Shown: one piece after another, positions 11,633 to 23,627 of the stretch
Layout: every line of letters begins with the position of its first letter
How positions within the stretch are numbered: position 1 is the stretch's first letter
Origin: Trileptium ribeirensis
Lineage: Eukaryota > Nematoda > Enoplea > Enoplida > Thoracostomopsidae
Reading direction: 5' to 3'
DNA: 64,000 nucleotides
Assembly: GCA_030248225.1 (NCBI GenBank)
Contig: JASANE010021044.1
Span: forward strand, 34,361-98,360
Translations under genes and position numbers: made by a program
The notes under the pieces: model-generated
What the model saw: the letters and a program-made list of their open reading frames with translations, nothing else
Databases searched by the model: none
Told to the model about the DNA's origin: nothing

Positions 11633-12705
11633 GTTTTCTATTTGAAATACTAATCCAAATTTATTTTTGCGTCTATTTATATACGTCTTTTGAGTTAAAC
11701 GCAGTGCTAGTATAAGAACATAAAGCATTCGGTTTTAAGCCGAAGGTGCTGTTCGGTTTTAGGTCATAGTTGCCCATCTGGCTTGTCCACAGTCCTCCGA
11801 AAAGTGGGCTAATTTCGGGGTGGGGGCAGTTTAATTCTTGATGAAAATTTCAAAGTGGGAGGGAATAAATTTTGCTTAAAAATACTAAATATTAACATAT
11901 TTTCATCTAGTTTTACTACTGTGAATATATTTTCAAGCTAAAAAACGATGTTTTAGCATAGGTGGTAATTAATGTTTAAAAACAATTTGCAAATAAAAAT
12001 CATAAATTTTCAGGCATAAAAATTTTCTTGGATTTAGTTGAACATGAAGGTTTCGGCCGAGTGGAATGTGGGCGGACATGGGGGTAAATCTCACGAACAT
12101 GCGGGATGTGGAAAGTGGAGGCTCCCCACCCACTGTGGAAAGGCCATTCCATAGAAGGATTAGGCGAGGTCATCCAATCCTATGGAAACAATTTGACTCT
12201 CGTTTTTTGAATGGTAGTTTGTTCGTTTAACGTTCTTTGTTCTCATCATTCGCATTATTAAGTAATTTAACCAAAGTTAGATGTAGGGTTGTGGCGAGAA
12301 ACGCAATGTTAAAAGCGAAGAATTTCAATATAGTATAAATGCCTAAGCGTGTACTGTTGCTTATATTTACACAACGTGAGTTTACTGAGTTTGTGAATTT
12401 ATGCATTTGCAGAAGCCGATAAGATTACAGTTAATCACTAATGTTCGCCTAGTATTTGAACTCACTTTTATTTCACTGCATTTACTTGTAGTGTTAAAAG
12501 ATATATGTAAGTATTTTCCATAACGTCAGTGCGATTGCTTTCATAGTATTATTATATCCTTTAATTTGGTAAATTATTGTAAACAAACGTTTTGAATTGT
12601 TCATTAAATCTGCTAGTGCGCTTTTACCTCGATGTTATACATTTTCATACATATTACGCGAATTGCTGCACGGATATACAAATTAAATCTGCTAATTTTT
12701 TATAG
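11633..12705 (+). other. SEPSECS intron 2
   Basis: About 1.1 kb between donor GTTTTC and acceptor TTTTTTATAG. A GC-richer patch at about 12,040-12,180 (GGCCGAGTGG, GCGGACATGGGGG) stands out from the AT-rich surroundings but matches nothing else I noticed. Confidence 0.8.
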
Positions 12706-12824
12706 AATGACGCATGGTATCGGGCGATCAGGCGACATTGCTGCAGTTCAACCCAAAGCTGCGGGATCGTCGATTGTAAACAAGCTTGCAAATGCTCTGG
12801 CTTTGGACGCTATCCGAACATCAG
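12706..12824 (+). CDS. SEPSECS: SEPSECS exon 3 (phosphate-binding loop)
   Basis: 119 bases enter in phase 2 and leave in phase 1 (ATCAG, then GTGTAC). The exon encodes [20 protein letters not shown], the phosphate-binding loop that recognises the phosphoseryl group. The vertebrate form is [20 protein letters not shown]. The Arg-Ser pair and Gln known to contact phosphate are all present. A helix [16 protein letters not shown] follows, as in the family. Confidence 0.95.
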
Positions 12825-15800
12825 GTGTACATATCTGATACGAAATAATTTGTTTTAATAAATATCAATTTAGATGCTGATTTGAAGTGTTGTTTCAACT
12901 TGTTAAGTATGAGCTATTTTTAGCGTATTCAAAAGGTTGTGTAACGAGCACGGTATTTAGATGACATCTTGTAACAGATGTGCTTTTTAACTTTCGATGG
13001 TTATATTTTAGAAGCCGGAAACGCTAGTGGCATTAGCTTCCTAAATTTATCTAAATACATCTGTATGTCTACCCAAGGATCAAGCGTTAACCGTATTAAT
13101 GTGTATATAATTATAAACATACGCTCGTGACGAAACAGGAATTCTAGTTCGGGCGGAAATGGGATATCATTTCATGAAAAACTGAAAAACATTACTGGAA
13201 GACAGCCAGAATTCAGATTAAAAGTGTTCAGTTTTTGCTTTCAGCTTTTAAAGCGTTTTACTTCTTTTTGTGACCAACCATACATATTTTGTGTGCGCAG
13301 TAGACGTATAATGTTGCGCATCAGAAGATGGCGATAGAGACCGGAGAAATAAAATCTACGCTACGAAATTAATATATACTGCTGTTGCAATTTCATTTCG
13401 TATGTATAAATTCTGTAATGTCGCTTTCGACTAACGAAAATTACTGCTGAAGTTGATTAACATCTCTCTCGCAGCCTGGCCATATTTTATATTATTTATT
13501 GTTAACTAAATGTTCTAGCCCAATTTCTTTTAACTAAGCTCCACAATGCAGAACCTAAAGCTGGATCGTTTTGATTTCAAAACCGGAAAACTGAAAATTT
13601 AAATCAAACAAATTTCATAAAATAGCTCCTTACAGCAAGTGTTAAACCTAAGCCTAAGTTAGGTTGGGGAGTAGTGCTTTTTATACTAATGTATTTGCGA
13701 GGGGTATATTAGCAACAAATTTTCAGATCGTTATTCACGATTTAGTTAACGGCCTGAAACTTAATACAGCGTAAACTATCTCATCACGAAACATGAATTT
13801 TCTGGTTCATCGTACTTCGTAACTCATCTCTAAGTTGTTGTGGCACATGAGTACATAGTAGGCACAAGGCCCATAATTAAAAATAACAATCAACTCAACA
13901 GCTTACCGGTGTTTCTTGTTCAGGTTTTGTTTCGGTAACTTGTGGGACATAATCACGCAGGGAATTTTAGCAATATACATTTATCCGATATGGAATTGTT
14001 CATCATGGTCTTAAAACGAAATAATGGGCTGTGCTGTTAACGCTACTTATTCAGTGGAGTCAGTGAATTGCTATTTAAAATTGAACTGTAGTTTGCAACG
14101 CAAGATATGTATGGTTTTCACAAACGTTACTTATTCCGAAACTGTCATACTATGGCGCATAAGTAACGCAGCATAACCATTTTCGATTATTTCTTCTCTT
14201 CATAACGTGTAAAAATATAGATTGCCCTCAGTGCTGTCTACGATTGCTGTTACTTTCTTGAACAAAAATGTATGCTTGATTAACGAAAGCATGTCAGTCC
14301 TCAGCTCATGGAAGAAGTTCATATTTACGCAGAGATGCGAAGTAGAATGCATTTCATCGCGCCTGAGGATCAATGCGCAGCCACTCCTTGTGGATGTACA
14401 AATCACCGAAACCTCGAAATTTCATCACATTTCATAGGCTCCCTGCAAAGTTCCAGAAAGATAATATTGCTGCAATGATCATGGGAATGGCATCATTTCT
14501 GCAATTTACAGGAATTAGCAGAATGCTGGAACGCTTTATTTCGTCCTCCAATGACCATATGTGAAGACTTTCTCTCAACATGCAAATCACATGTTTACAG
14601 AAAAATTCCGCTTTTTCGGATGAATGGCATGATGCAGCCAAAATATAGTGCTTATGTTGTATTGAGCGGAAGTGTATAGATCCATTCTCGCATACTGAAT
14701 GTGGTTAATGTGACGAAATATAGTAACTGTAGCAATTTTTATGTAAAAATTGAACAATTTTGTATACACAGCAGCCGACACAGGTAGCTGTAAAGTAAAG
14801 CCACTGTAAGCTTAAAACAACGAAAAAATTTGTTTAAATAATATTAAAAGCTCATTGTTTGCCCCTGTTCGAATATTTAACTGTTGTCAGATACATATCT
14901 AGGTCCATTTTTGCACATTATGAACAATGCTAACTATCAACAACTTAAGTAACGAAATTTATTTGTACAACTATCTTAACTTAGCTGTTAAGTCATCCAT
15001 TGCAGTAATAAATGTTATACGTTCAACGTTCGCTTGGTGTTTGTCCGATTAACTTCAAATTTTGTTTGAAATGTGTTCGAAGTTCGTTCTAGGCTTGTTC
15101 GTTATTTATAAACACGCTTTTGAATTTGTTCGAGACCTGTTTCACGTTTGTTGCGAACGTTACGGTCGACAGAAATGTCTGTCGCGTTTCGAGCGAGCGT
15201 GTTCGAACGAGTGGTTCGCTCGAGATTTTCAAACTATTTAAATTAATAGTAAATTCTATTTTTAGAACAAATTTATTTCGAGAGAGTCGTGGGCGTGCGA
15301 CAGTCATTAATAGCGGGTACTGTACATCCCTCACGGATGCAAAATATTGTCTTATCTATGTTTGCTTTTTCATTGTTAAAAAGTTGACAGTCATAGGGGT
15401 ACTATACATAATAGTATGGTTTGTAGTCATGATCATATCAGTAAGCAGTTTTGTCACAGACGCTAAACCATAGACTATTGTGCCTAACTTGTTTAGTACA
15501 CTTGTTGTGCGCTGCTAAGCACGGCCATATGCACAGCAATCACATAGATGTAATTTTTTTTGCGGAAGCCCCGTAATAAATTAATAATAGTTTAGCAGAT
15601 ATGTACTCCTCATTCCTGTGGACAACATATGTAAATTATAATGTTTGTCAAATGCGAAATAATAATTTAATTTTTATGAACCAAATGATTTACTTCATTC
15701 AGTGTTAAACATTTTTGCTATAACGTTCCAACGAATGTATAATAATTTCGAACGCATATATAATATTTTTAAATAAATAAGAAAATATATATCATTAAGC

Positions 15801-17076
15801 ATTTGGCTTTTATTTTCCTTTTATAAATGAACGGATGTTATCATAACTTCTTGAACGAAAATAATGGTAACAATGTTTCCTGTAGAAAAAAGTCAGGTTT
15901 GCTTCGTGACAACTACTATGAGTAAGATTAGTTTTTCTTAAGCGAGATGCGTCACACCAGTTTACAATATTCAGTATGTATGCTAGCATATAAGCGTGAA
16001 TATTTATATCAGCTGTACTGATATAGATTATAGTGCTTTTGATTATGCCTTACGTCAATGAACGACTAATACCATGTTGCGTAGCTGGACCAAACTGTAC
16101 CTGAGAAATGCATAAAATCTTACCACTCTAATATTGAGACAAAAATAATATTGGTTATATGTAAATAGTGAACCGTAAAAAATTTCATTGTGGTAGGCTC
16201 GAACTCAAAACGGCGCGATTTTGAATCGTAGCTCAATCATTCGGTCACTATTTCTTTGATAAATTGTTCTAATTTATATACCGTATACCAAGAATGCGGT
16301 TTGTTTTTTCATTTTGTGTATTCGCGATGTTAAACAAGCTTAAGCTGAAATGTAGGTTGTGAGTTGAACTCTACATACTACACTTTGCGTGTGAAGACTT
16401 TACCCCAATATGTTTAAATTTTACTATCAGCTGGTGTGCCAAGATTAGTCGATTTAGACGATAAATGTATATAATCCCCTGGTTAATGCTACATCTAACA
16501 TTTTGTTTAAATTTGATTTACTACGCAAAATGGGTCGTAGGAAGAAATATTTCAGGCAGTTACAACTAAAAATAAATTTGTTATTACTTCATAGCTAAAA
16601 TTGAGAGTAGTCAGTTCACGAGCTTAGCTTATCAACAGCCGCCAATTCTTTCAGCTCCTTGCGGCGCGACGAGCAAATTCGCCCTGCCGAGTATTTTAAG
16701 TGGGCTGTAGTTTCGGGGAAGTGCTAAATTTTCTACATGTATTTGAAAATTAGAGTAATTCTTCTGTCCGAAAATTAGAAATCCTCCACGTAACAAATGC
16801 CAAAAAGGCGAATATTTTATATGTATTCTTGCTGAAAAATTGGACGGCCTAGTAAAGCTGCCGACTCCATTGTAAAATGACCCGCCTTCAGACAATGTGT
16901 TGGATTGTACATATTATGATGTAACAGATTCACCACAAAAATTTAGATAATTTAAAAAAAAACTGTTTGTATGAATTTAATGCACAACTGACATATTGCA
17001 GAACACGTAATGTGCGTACCAAATGATATTACCAGTTTTTTTTCACCATTGTTAACTTGCAATTTTATGATTTAAG
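12825..17076 (+). other. SEPSECS intron 3
   Basis: About 4.3 kb, the longest intron seen. It contains overlapping open frames on both strands at 14,200-14,780 that I cannot assign, a GTTCG-rich stretch at about 15,070-15,240, a tRNA-like segment at 16,190-16,249, and an unassigned 87-codon minus-strand frame at 16,632-16,895. Confidence 0.8.
16190..16249 (-). other. tRNA-Leu-like relic (possible SINE head)
   Basis: On the minus strand GTGACCGAATGATTGAG resembles the D-arm and A box of Leu/Ser tRNAs (GTGGCCGAGTGGTTAAG). It is followed by CGATTCAAAATCG, whose 7-base loop would present CAA, and then by GAGTTCGAGCC, a good B box. The T stem does not pair and no variable arm is seen. This is a decayed tRNA gene or a tRNA-derived SINE head, not a working tRNA. 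Confidence 0.4.
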
Positions 17077-17238
17077 GAATTCGATCATGTGCTGCATGTA
17101 CCGTTGTGCCAGTGGCTACCGGTATGGCACTTACATTGTGTATGTTGTATCTCGGCCGCAAAAGAACCAAGTCAGCTACATATGTGATTTGGCCTCGCAT
17201 TGACCAGAAATCTTGCTTCAAATCGATAGTAACCTCAG
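17077..17238 (+). CDS. SEPSECS: SEPSECS exon 4
   Basis: 162 bases with acceptor TTTAAG and donor GTACTA, phase 1 to phase 1. The translation includes [14 protein letters not shown] (vertebrate FVVPMATGMSLTLC) and [17 protein letters not shown] (vertebrate [17 protein letters not shown]). The junction codon with exon 3 gives the Gly expected by alignment, and spacing to the next block is exact. This part of the PLP fold includes the nearly invariant WPRIDQKS segment. The minus-strand frame at 17,072-17,263 is a shadow. Confidence 0.95.
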
Positions 17239-18030
17239 GTACTAACTCAGAATTCTGATACATTAATCGTTTTGTTTTTAAAAGTTTCGTTTTCGATGAT
17301 TTTTTCTTCCAACAGTTCTAGCAATTATTTTAGAAACTTCAAGGCACCAGATGTAATCTCATTATTCCATAAATGTATTTTTCAAGCGACGACATTAAAA
17401 CACTTTAAAATCCTTATGTAGGTATTGTTACAGTTTTTATTTAAAGGCACACGTTACCGAAAGTCTAACGTTCTTGTGTCCAGGCAAAGTTTTCTCATGT
17501 ACATAAAACAGTTTTCGCTGTTATCACAGTGGAGCATTTATGTTTGCCACGGAATCCTTAGAATCTGTACATTTTTCGAATCGTATTCGAAAGTCATGGT
17601 GGAAGTGCTCGAATGTGTTCGGCAGATGTTTTGCTGAATGTATATTTTTAACGAGTTTGAAAATAAATCTAAATGCTTGATCCAAAGTTAATGTTATTCG
17701 ACACTTCTGTTGTTCGAGAATCTCTTACAAATGTTTGCTTTTCGTTTTAAGTTTGTTCATTTGAAACCTCACAGTGATTTCTTGCATTCACTGTAGTTAT
17801 AAAAATTATTTTTAGAAAGTCTTCGAACAAATCGAAGTTTAGTTTGATTTCTGTTACTCAAATGACAACATTTTTGTCCCATTTATTTCGGTTACACAAA
17901 CGACTACCAATTTGACATATGGTTTGACGACCTAAATGTGTTTTCTTGTACTCATTTTTGCTAGTATATGTACATGCACAATATATATGAACGTTGCAGC
18001 CTGAATGTTATAAATTCATTTTACCTGTAG
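17239..18030 (+). other. SEPSECS intron 4
   Basis: About 0.8 kb between GTACTA and TTACCTGTAG. I see nothing embedded. A 70-codon open frame at 17,425-17,637 has no recognisable content. Confidence 0.8.
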
Positions 18031-18184
18031 GTTTCAAACCGATCATTCTGGAGCCGTTACTTGAGGGTGATATGTTGAAAACAAATATTGATTCAATAAA
18101 AGACGCCATCGATAAATACGGCGCTAGTAATATTGTTTGCATTATGTCGACCACAAGCTGTTTTGCGCCTCGCATTCCGGATAG
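18031..18184 (+). CDS. SEPSECS: SEPSECS exon 5 (last exon identified)
   Basis: 154 bases in phase 1, encoding GFKPIILEPLLEGD (vertebrate GFEPVVIENVLEGD), a helix, then STTSCFAPRIPDR (vertebrate STTSCFAPRVPDR). The exon leaves in phase 2 at GATAG with donor GTTAGT. A second strong donor, CAG followed by GTAAAC, lies in frame at about 18,208 and would add eight residues with no counterpart in the family. I prefer the first. The next expected block (CANYDIPHIVNNAYG in vertebrates) was not found downstream in a compatible phase. Confidence 0.93.
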
Positions 18185-19964
18185 GTTAGTTATGTACATA
18201 CATCAGGTAAACATAAACCATTTACCCGATGGAAAAACTATCAGCTCTGTAACACATTGTTGTTTTATGTTTATTGTAATCATATAAATATATATTCGTC
18301 ATATATATCTTATTTTATTATCTAAATATTTTATAAGTTCATTTATTCTAATTGTGCAAAATTCTAGAAACCGCTAATGACCTCGATTCCATAAATACCT
18401 CTTGGCGGTTTGGAACTATGTAGCTTATTCTACCATAGTATAGAACCAGTTTTGGATATCATTTTCTTTTCCATTTTTTTGGATTGTTAAATAATTAAAA
18501 TTATATCCCAGTTTTATTTATTGCAGTTTTATCTGAGAATTATTTCAATTAAAAAACTTGATAAAAACTAATAATAATCATGCGGCAGTGTCTCTGCATG
18601 AACCCACGGCTAATGAGCGGCAAGTCGGTTACTGTGATAAACATTACATTTTTCTATTTATTTTCGTTACATTCATTATTCGTTTCGGGCCATTTCAATA
18701 AAGGCTTATAATCGACCTTTAATATGTATTAAAATTTATAAAAGTTGATTAATATGGATGATAAGGTTCAGGAACAGAAAATTAGATTGGATAAAGAAAG
18801 CTATTGGATAAACATTTTAGAGACGAAATGGCTTTTTGACTAAATGAAAAGTTTGTTAATGAATTTGATAATGAACCAGTGTAATTTCAATGGTATGATT
18901 AAAGGTAGGTGTCAAGGTCATTCAATTCGCAAGCCTAGCAGGTTGACCGATGATGCGTTAATTTTTAAAATCAAATTACTCAAAATACCAATTTAAACAT
19001 GTCAGGTACATAATAGATATATCATTACGTTTTTAATACAAATACACGCAACTGTAATAATTTATATGAAACGTTTGTTAAACATGATGAGTTACAAAAT
19101 ATTATGAAGTATGACATTGATAAGGATCTCATGCATCTGACATGATTATAACCTAAAACACTGGTGATCCCAAATTGCAAAAATACATATATATGAATAT
19201 AAATATATATGTATACGATCTTTAAGTTCTTAATATGAGAAAATGTGCATTTCTCAATCCGAACGACCACATTTTGCAATAATTCTGATTTGAATGGCTA
19301 ATTATGTATTTCAGCACTTGCCGAATTTAATACATATTGCGCAAATACAATTGATTTCATCGTGCTCAGCAGGCTCGAAATTAGCTCAATTTACCGAATT
19401 TAATTTAAATAAATCTAAAATGTTGAAACACTTAACAATTTTAGCGGCAAATTTAACAAATCCAGCCTTACACCATCTCGCGGTGTTCATAACACACATA
19501 ATGTAAACAAAGAAACTGATGTTTTTATAAACACCGACATATGCATTTCCTTGATATACCCCGCAACAAGCTAGAAACTTCCCTTGCCAAATGAGGGGTT
19601 TTTTCATATTAACCTTTTGGTCATAACTTGAAAACGGTTGGTATGTCAAAAATACGCAACAGCTAAATTATAGGTCTTGAGAGGATTTTTAACACCTATA
19701 ACCTAAAATGTTAGGAGACTTGAAATGGTCTAAATTAAAATGTTTCATGTGTGTAGTTTTCGTGAGAACTTATGTTGGTAGTCATTACAAAAGCGTAAAC
19801 AAAAACACAAAACTCGATGCGCAACTACATTCCATTACGCGTAGAAAAACAAAATTTGCTAAAATTAATCAAGCCATTATTTACACAATCAAAAAAGACA
19901 AAAAAATTTTTACACAAATATAAGCTATTTCTGAGAAATCTCAGATTGCTTGCTACGTTAGCAC
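18185..19964. other. AT-rich non-coding DNA after SEPSECS exon 5
   Basis: This is where SEPSECS exon 6 would be expected. I find no segment encoding the conserved VNNAYG or PLP-lysine blocks. Open frames at 19,294-19,506 and 19,386-19,649 overlap on opposite strands and have low-complexity composition. Confidence 0.5.
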
Positions 19965-21033
19965 TAGAGTTGCAACTTTTTCAAATTAATATCCCCAGAC
20001 CCTTGTCTTGTTAAATAAAATGACTGGACTCGGACCCGAAATATTGAAAACGAATACCCGGACCCGGAATTTTTGAAAACCAATACCCGGGGCCATAACC
20101 GGACTACGTAGATAAATGATAAATATAGATATATATATTTTTATACATATACGTACAGTACATGTTATATATAACAACATTGCTGGCAATATATAACTCG
20201 AAATGGCTAGAAGTCCATAGCCATAATTTCACAGATTGCCTTATCGATATTGGCGCTATGCTGCGATGTCAACTGCAACATCTGAATTCAACACAAACCA
20301 ACCCGTGCTATCTGTTGTATTGTTTAGATATAAGTGTTTAACGTATCTTCTCTTAGTTCAACATCTTACACTAGTTCTACTTCTCTGATACGGTAGATGG
20401 GATTAATTTTTACTTTAAGGTAAGCTCGTAGGGCACCTATAAAATTAACGTAGAATTTTAAACCTCGAGGTTTAAAGTGGTTAATCTATTATATAGTAAT
20501 TTAACATCCAGTGAAAGTCATTTAACTTGAATCTTCTGTAATAATAATTGAAAAAGTTTTCTCGTCAACATAGTAAAACTGTGTCACCTTTTACGTGTAA
20601 GTACAATTCAACAAACTTTGTATGTGGCACATATTGAAATTTACGGCTACAGTTGTACACTGCCTGCGTCTTTAGCGCGAGATAGCATCGTTTGAGTAGC
20701 GAGCAAGCATAAAATTTTGAAAATTAATTTTCTTTGGCCAGATTATCAGCTAGACTGGAGGATCCTTAGAGTTAGTAGAGGCTATTTTCGGCGACTATTT
20801 TATTTTCTAACATAACCATCGCATATGTGAACATTTAATTTCACATTATAATCCTTCATCAGACGGTTCTTTTTGGCGTGCAGACAATTAGTGAACATAA
20901 TATGTCACCGGATATTAAATTAAGAAGCTAGAAGCAGATGTTTTGAATTAAAATCTGCCATTGAAAACCAATATCCGGACCCGGAATTTTTAGTCAGAAA
21001 TACCCGGAATACATAGACCCGAATGTAACTCTG
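19965..21033. mobile_element. Non-autonomous hAT-like element
   Basis: The ends are TAGAGTTGCA at 19,965 and TGTAACTCTG at 21,033, inverted copies of a hAT-style terminus. The flanking octamers GTTAGCAC and TTAAGCAC agree at 6 of 8 positions, fitting a decayed 8-bp target duplication. Subterminal ACCCGGACCCGGAATTTTT blocks occur near both ends (20,030-20,100 and 20,965-21,020). No transposase frame is present. The terminus differs from that of the hAT relic in the palindrome, so this is a separate family. Confidence 0.6.
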
Positions 21034-22160
21034 TTAAGCACTATTTCAATTAACAAGAAACTAGGTGTTCGCTTTAGACTGGCGGTACTATCGTGTGGGT
21101 AGCATTACTTTTGCGGTTTGTGACTAACATACAGGTGGCTTGTAACCAAACAAAACCAGAACAAACTGGTATTTGCATATATATACATTAACAGAATGAA
21201 ATGTGCACTAATAAAGGATTTTTAATTTGAACCGTTCAATTCCATGTTTTCACAGACCAAAAGATGCAAAAAAAGTGTTTGTGCACAATTGTACGCTCGC
21301 TGTGTTTGAGGAAATTCCGCTCGCTACACCGGCTTAGTTTCGATTATTGTTAGTTCTACATTTCTAGCATTCTTAGCGATAACAACAAATTTACAAACCA
21401 AAAGCGATTGGTTTACGGTTTGTACTGAAATGTCAAGTAAACTAAATTAAATTTAGTTTCAACTGTGCGCGCGTGCTCACGTTATGTAGCATTGAAATAC
21501 TTGTAGCAACACCATCCACAAAAAACTATGTTGAACAAAGCACCCTATTTTAAACCAGAATTCAAGCAAAGATGCTTGTTTAGAACATATATATAGCATT
21601 GGAAACCACAAATTAACTTTGCTCAAACTTTATTTTGAACAAAGATAATCCCAATACGTAATTTACAGTCTATCAAAAAATCGAAGACACCCAGTTGTTG
21701 AACCATTGTATCATGAAACATTTATGAAAATTTTCCAAGCTGCTGTTTAGCGTGCTCTGGAAAACTACAGCCTGAAAATTTATCATATTCCGTATAAGAT
21801 TGACATTAACTATCAAATGAACAATGGCGCGCTTTATGTACCTACATCGCAAAATTCAAAACGGTGATTCAAAATCAAAATTCAAAACCTACCACAGACT
21901 ACGCACTACTTTTTGCCTGGTTATTACCTGGTCGGCGTCGATATGGAAATCGATTGACCAGGGTGATGTACTCAGGTAGACGCCACCTTTGAATCGCCGT
22001 TGTCGGCGAGACATGACAGCTGCGTTGACATCTGCGGTTGTTATTGTTCTTAGTTCTAACATAGTTATAACAGTTATAACTCTACTTCACTCTAGTTCAT
22101 AGTTATAACAGCAAAATCTTCATTCAACCAATCTTTTTGAAACATGAATCTTAAAATCGC
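21034..22160. other. Non-coding DNA
   Basis: Mixed AT-rich sequence with no supported gene. A GC-richer segment at 21,900-22,040 contains no long open frame. Confidence 0.45.
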
Positions 22161-22184
22161 AAATATATATATATATATATATAT
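22161..22184. repeat. (AT)n microsatellite
   Basis: About twelve uninterrupted AT dinucleotides, directly upstream of a candidate exon. Confidence 0.9.
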
Positions 22185-22250
22185 ACTTACAACCGCATTA
22201 AATCGTCTCTAATTAACAAGAATTGTTGAATTTGTTGCATGTGATTTTAG

Positions 22251-22446
22251 AAATCTATTCTATGTGACTGCTGATTCACTTTCCGGTCCAATCATATATA
22301 AATATAGTGTTCGACTTCCACTTAAAAACTATGACGACACTCACCTTGTTGCGCAGTTATTACTTCGATATTTAATGGAAGCTTCCCGGCTACCGAAAAC
22401 GATTTATAAGCTTCGTACATTCGGCACGGAAAACATTTATAGCCAA
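22251..22446 (+). CDS. Candidate coding exon, unknown gene
   Basis: An acceptor (GATTTTAG) is followed by 196 bases open in one frame (one base, then 65 codons) up to CAA with donor GTAATA. The predicted peptide has an even, non-repetitive composition: an aromatic start, SVRLPLKNYDD, then a probable helix LVAQLLLRYLMEASRLP. I do not recognise it and it does not match the missing C-terminal half of SepSecS. It may be an internal exon of an unidentified plus-strand gene, or a chance open frame in AT-rich DNA. Confidence 0.35.
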
Positions 22447-23495
22447 GTAATATTTTAAAGTTTAGGTTATGTGACATACATAGCTAGCATTTACAAGCTG
22501 CGAAAAATTATTAATACATGACTGTATAATAATGAACTACTATCAAGGTACAACACTTTGCTACGCACTGACAATTAATTAATAAGATTTGCGTGGATCG
22601 CTCAAACATGTAAGTTTGGGTACGTGTGGGTATGACTTAGGAGGCCACGATAATTTATGCCCCATTGCGCCACAACACGATTAAATCGATTGACTGTTAC
22701 GATATGCTGGTAGTGTAAGTCATGCAATGGACATGTGGACGACGACTTAAAAGTGTTGTTTCACTGAAGAGGGGTTTTGTGATTTATACTAGCAGCATCA
22801 CGATTTAGTCATTTGTGTAAATAGGTTAAAGGATAAAATCTTGGCTAATATCAGTGATATAATTGCGCAATCGCATTCGAATGTATCAAATAAATTGAAA
22901 ACCGATACAATGACAAGTGTTCACTGATAGGGTTAAATGACCAGGATCGTCATGAAAGTAATGTAATTATGTCTCGCTTATCAGAGAGCAACAACACTGA
23001 TGCAGCATAACATAAATCTAATGATCAAGCCCTGATAAACGAGTTCTTCAACAAAAATGATAAGTAATAGTAGTTTAATAATAAAGCAATGTTTCCACTA
23101 GATACATCTAAAAACGGTGATAGTTTATCGAAGATGGTTTTTAACGCTATATCAGTTCGAACCGTTAATGAAGGGTAAAAATTTTTTAATGTATATGCAA
23201 ATGCACATAGAACACCAACTCAGCGAGAAATAGAAAAGCAGCTTCGAACGGGAAAGAGTGTCTGCTAGTAGCAAGATTTAAGTTCCATAGCCACGTCATC
23301 GGGGTTTTCGCGGTACGCTCAACGCTACCAAAAATAAATAATTCTTCAACAATTAATGTAGCATATATTACTTAACTCTAGTAGAAACTGTACTTGCGAT
23401 TATTGCAATAATCTGAAATCTGTTTTATTAACACTCAAAGCTTACTAAATAAGTTGAATAAACCTATAATTACCTTTGTTCTATCTATTTTCCAG

Positions 23496-23627
23496 ATATA
23501 GTATTTGTTACGGGTGTGGGGTTGTCGTTCCGTGTGATGGCTCTTTGCACAATGGATACCTGTCTATCGATGCTCTACTTCGTCACCGAAACTTTGGGAT
23601 CGTTGCCGAGAAACAGACCTCAGCGTG
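23496..23627 (+). CDS. Weak candidate exon, unknown gene
   Basis: A strong acceptor (TTCTATCTATTTTCCAG) precedes 132 bases open in phase 2, encoding Cys-Gly-Cys-containing sequence and IDALLRHRNFGIVAEKQ. The only nearby donor is TG followed by GTTATA, and a stop follows at 23,632. Its phase does not link to the candidate exon at 22,251-22,446. The overlapping minus-strand 95-codon frame is equally unassigned. Confidence 0.2.

Larger units (their letters stand above)
8884..18184 (+). other. SEPSECS: SEPSECS gene, 5' half (exons 1-5 with introns)
   Basis: Five exons encode about the first 235 residues of O-phosphoseryl-tRNA(Sec):selenocysteinyl-tRNA synthase. This cytosolic PLP enzyme converts phosphoseryl-tRNA(Sec) to selenocysteinyl-tRNA(Sec) using selenophosphate. 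Introns 1-4 are about 2.5, 1.1, 4.3 and 0.8 kb, all GT-AG, with phases 0, 2, 1, 1; exon 5 ends in phase 2. The order of conserved blocks matches the vertebrate protein. The family is about 500 residues long, and the C-terminal half, which carries the PLP lysine, was not found in the remaining 46 kb. The gene may continue beyond the window through a very large intron, or it may be truncated. Coding sequence up to 18,184 has no stop or frameshift. Confidence 0.88.

Noticed and set aside
14200..14781. Overlapping open frames of 60-70 codons on both strands within SEPSECS intron 3.
   Set aside because: No frame has recognisable content or paired splice signals. Opposite-strand frames of equal length suggest chance.
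19313..19380. Possible SEPSECS exon 6: after a TATTTCAG acceptor, one frame reads LAEFNTYCANTIDFIV, reminiscent of the CAN...IV block expected next.
   Set aside because: The frame needs phase 1, but exon 5 ends in phase 2. The resemblance ends within about 16 residues and a stop follows. At best it is a decayed exon; chance similarity is equally likely.
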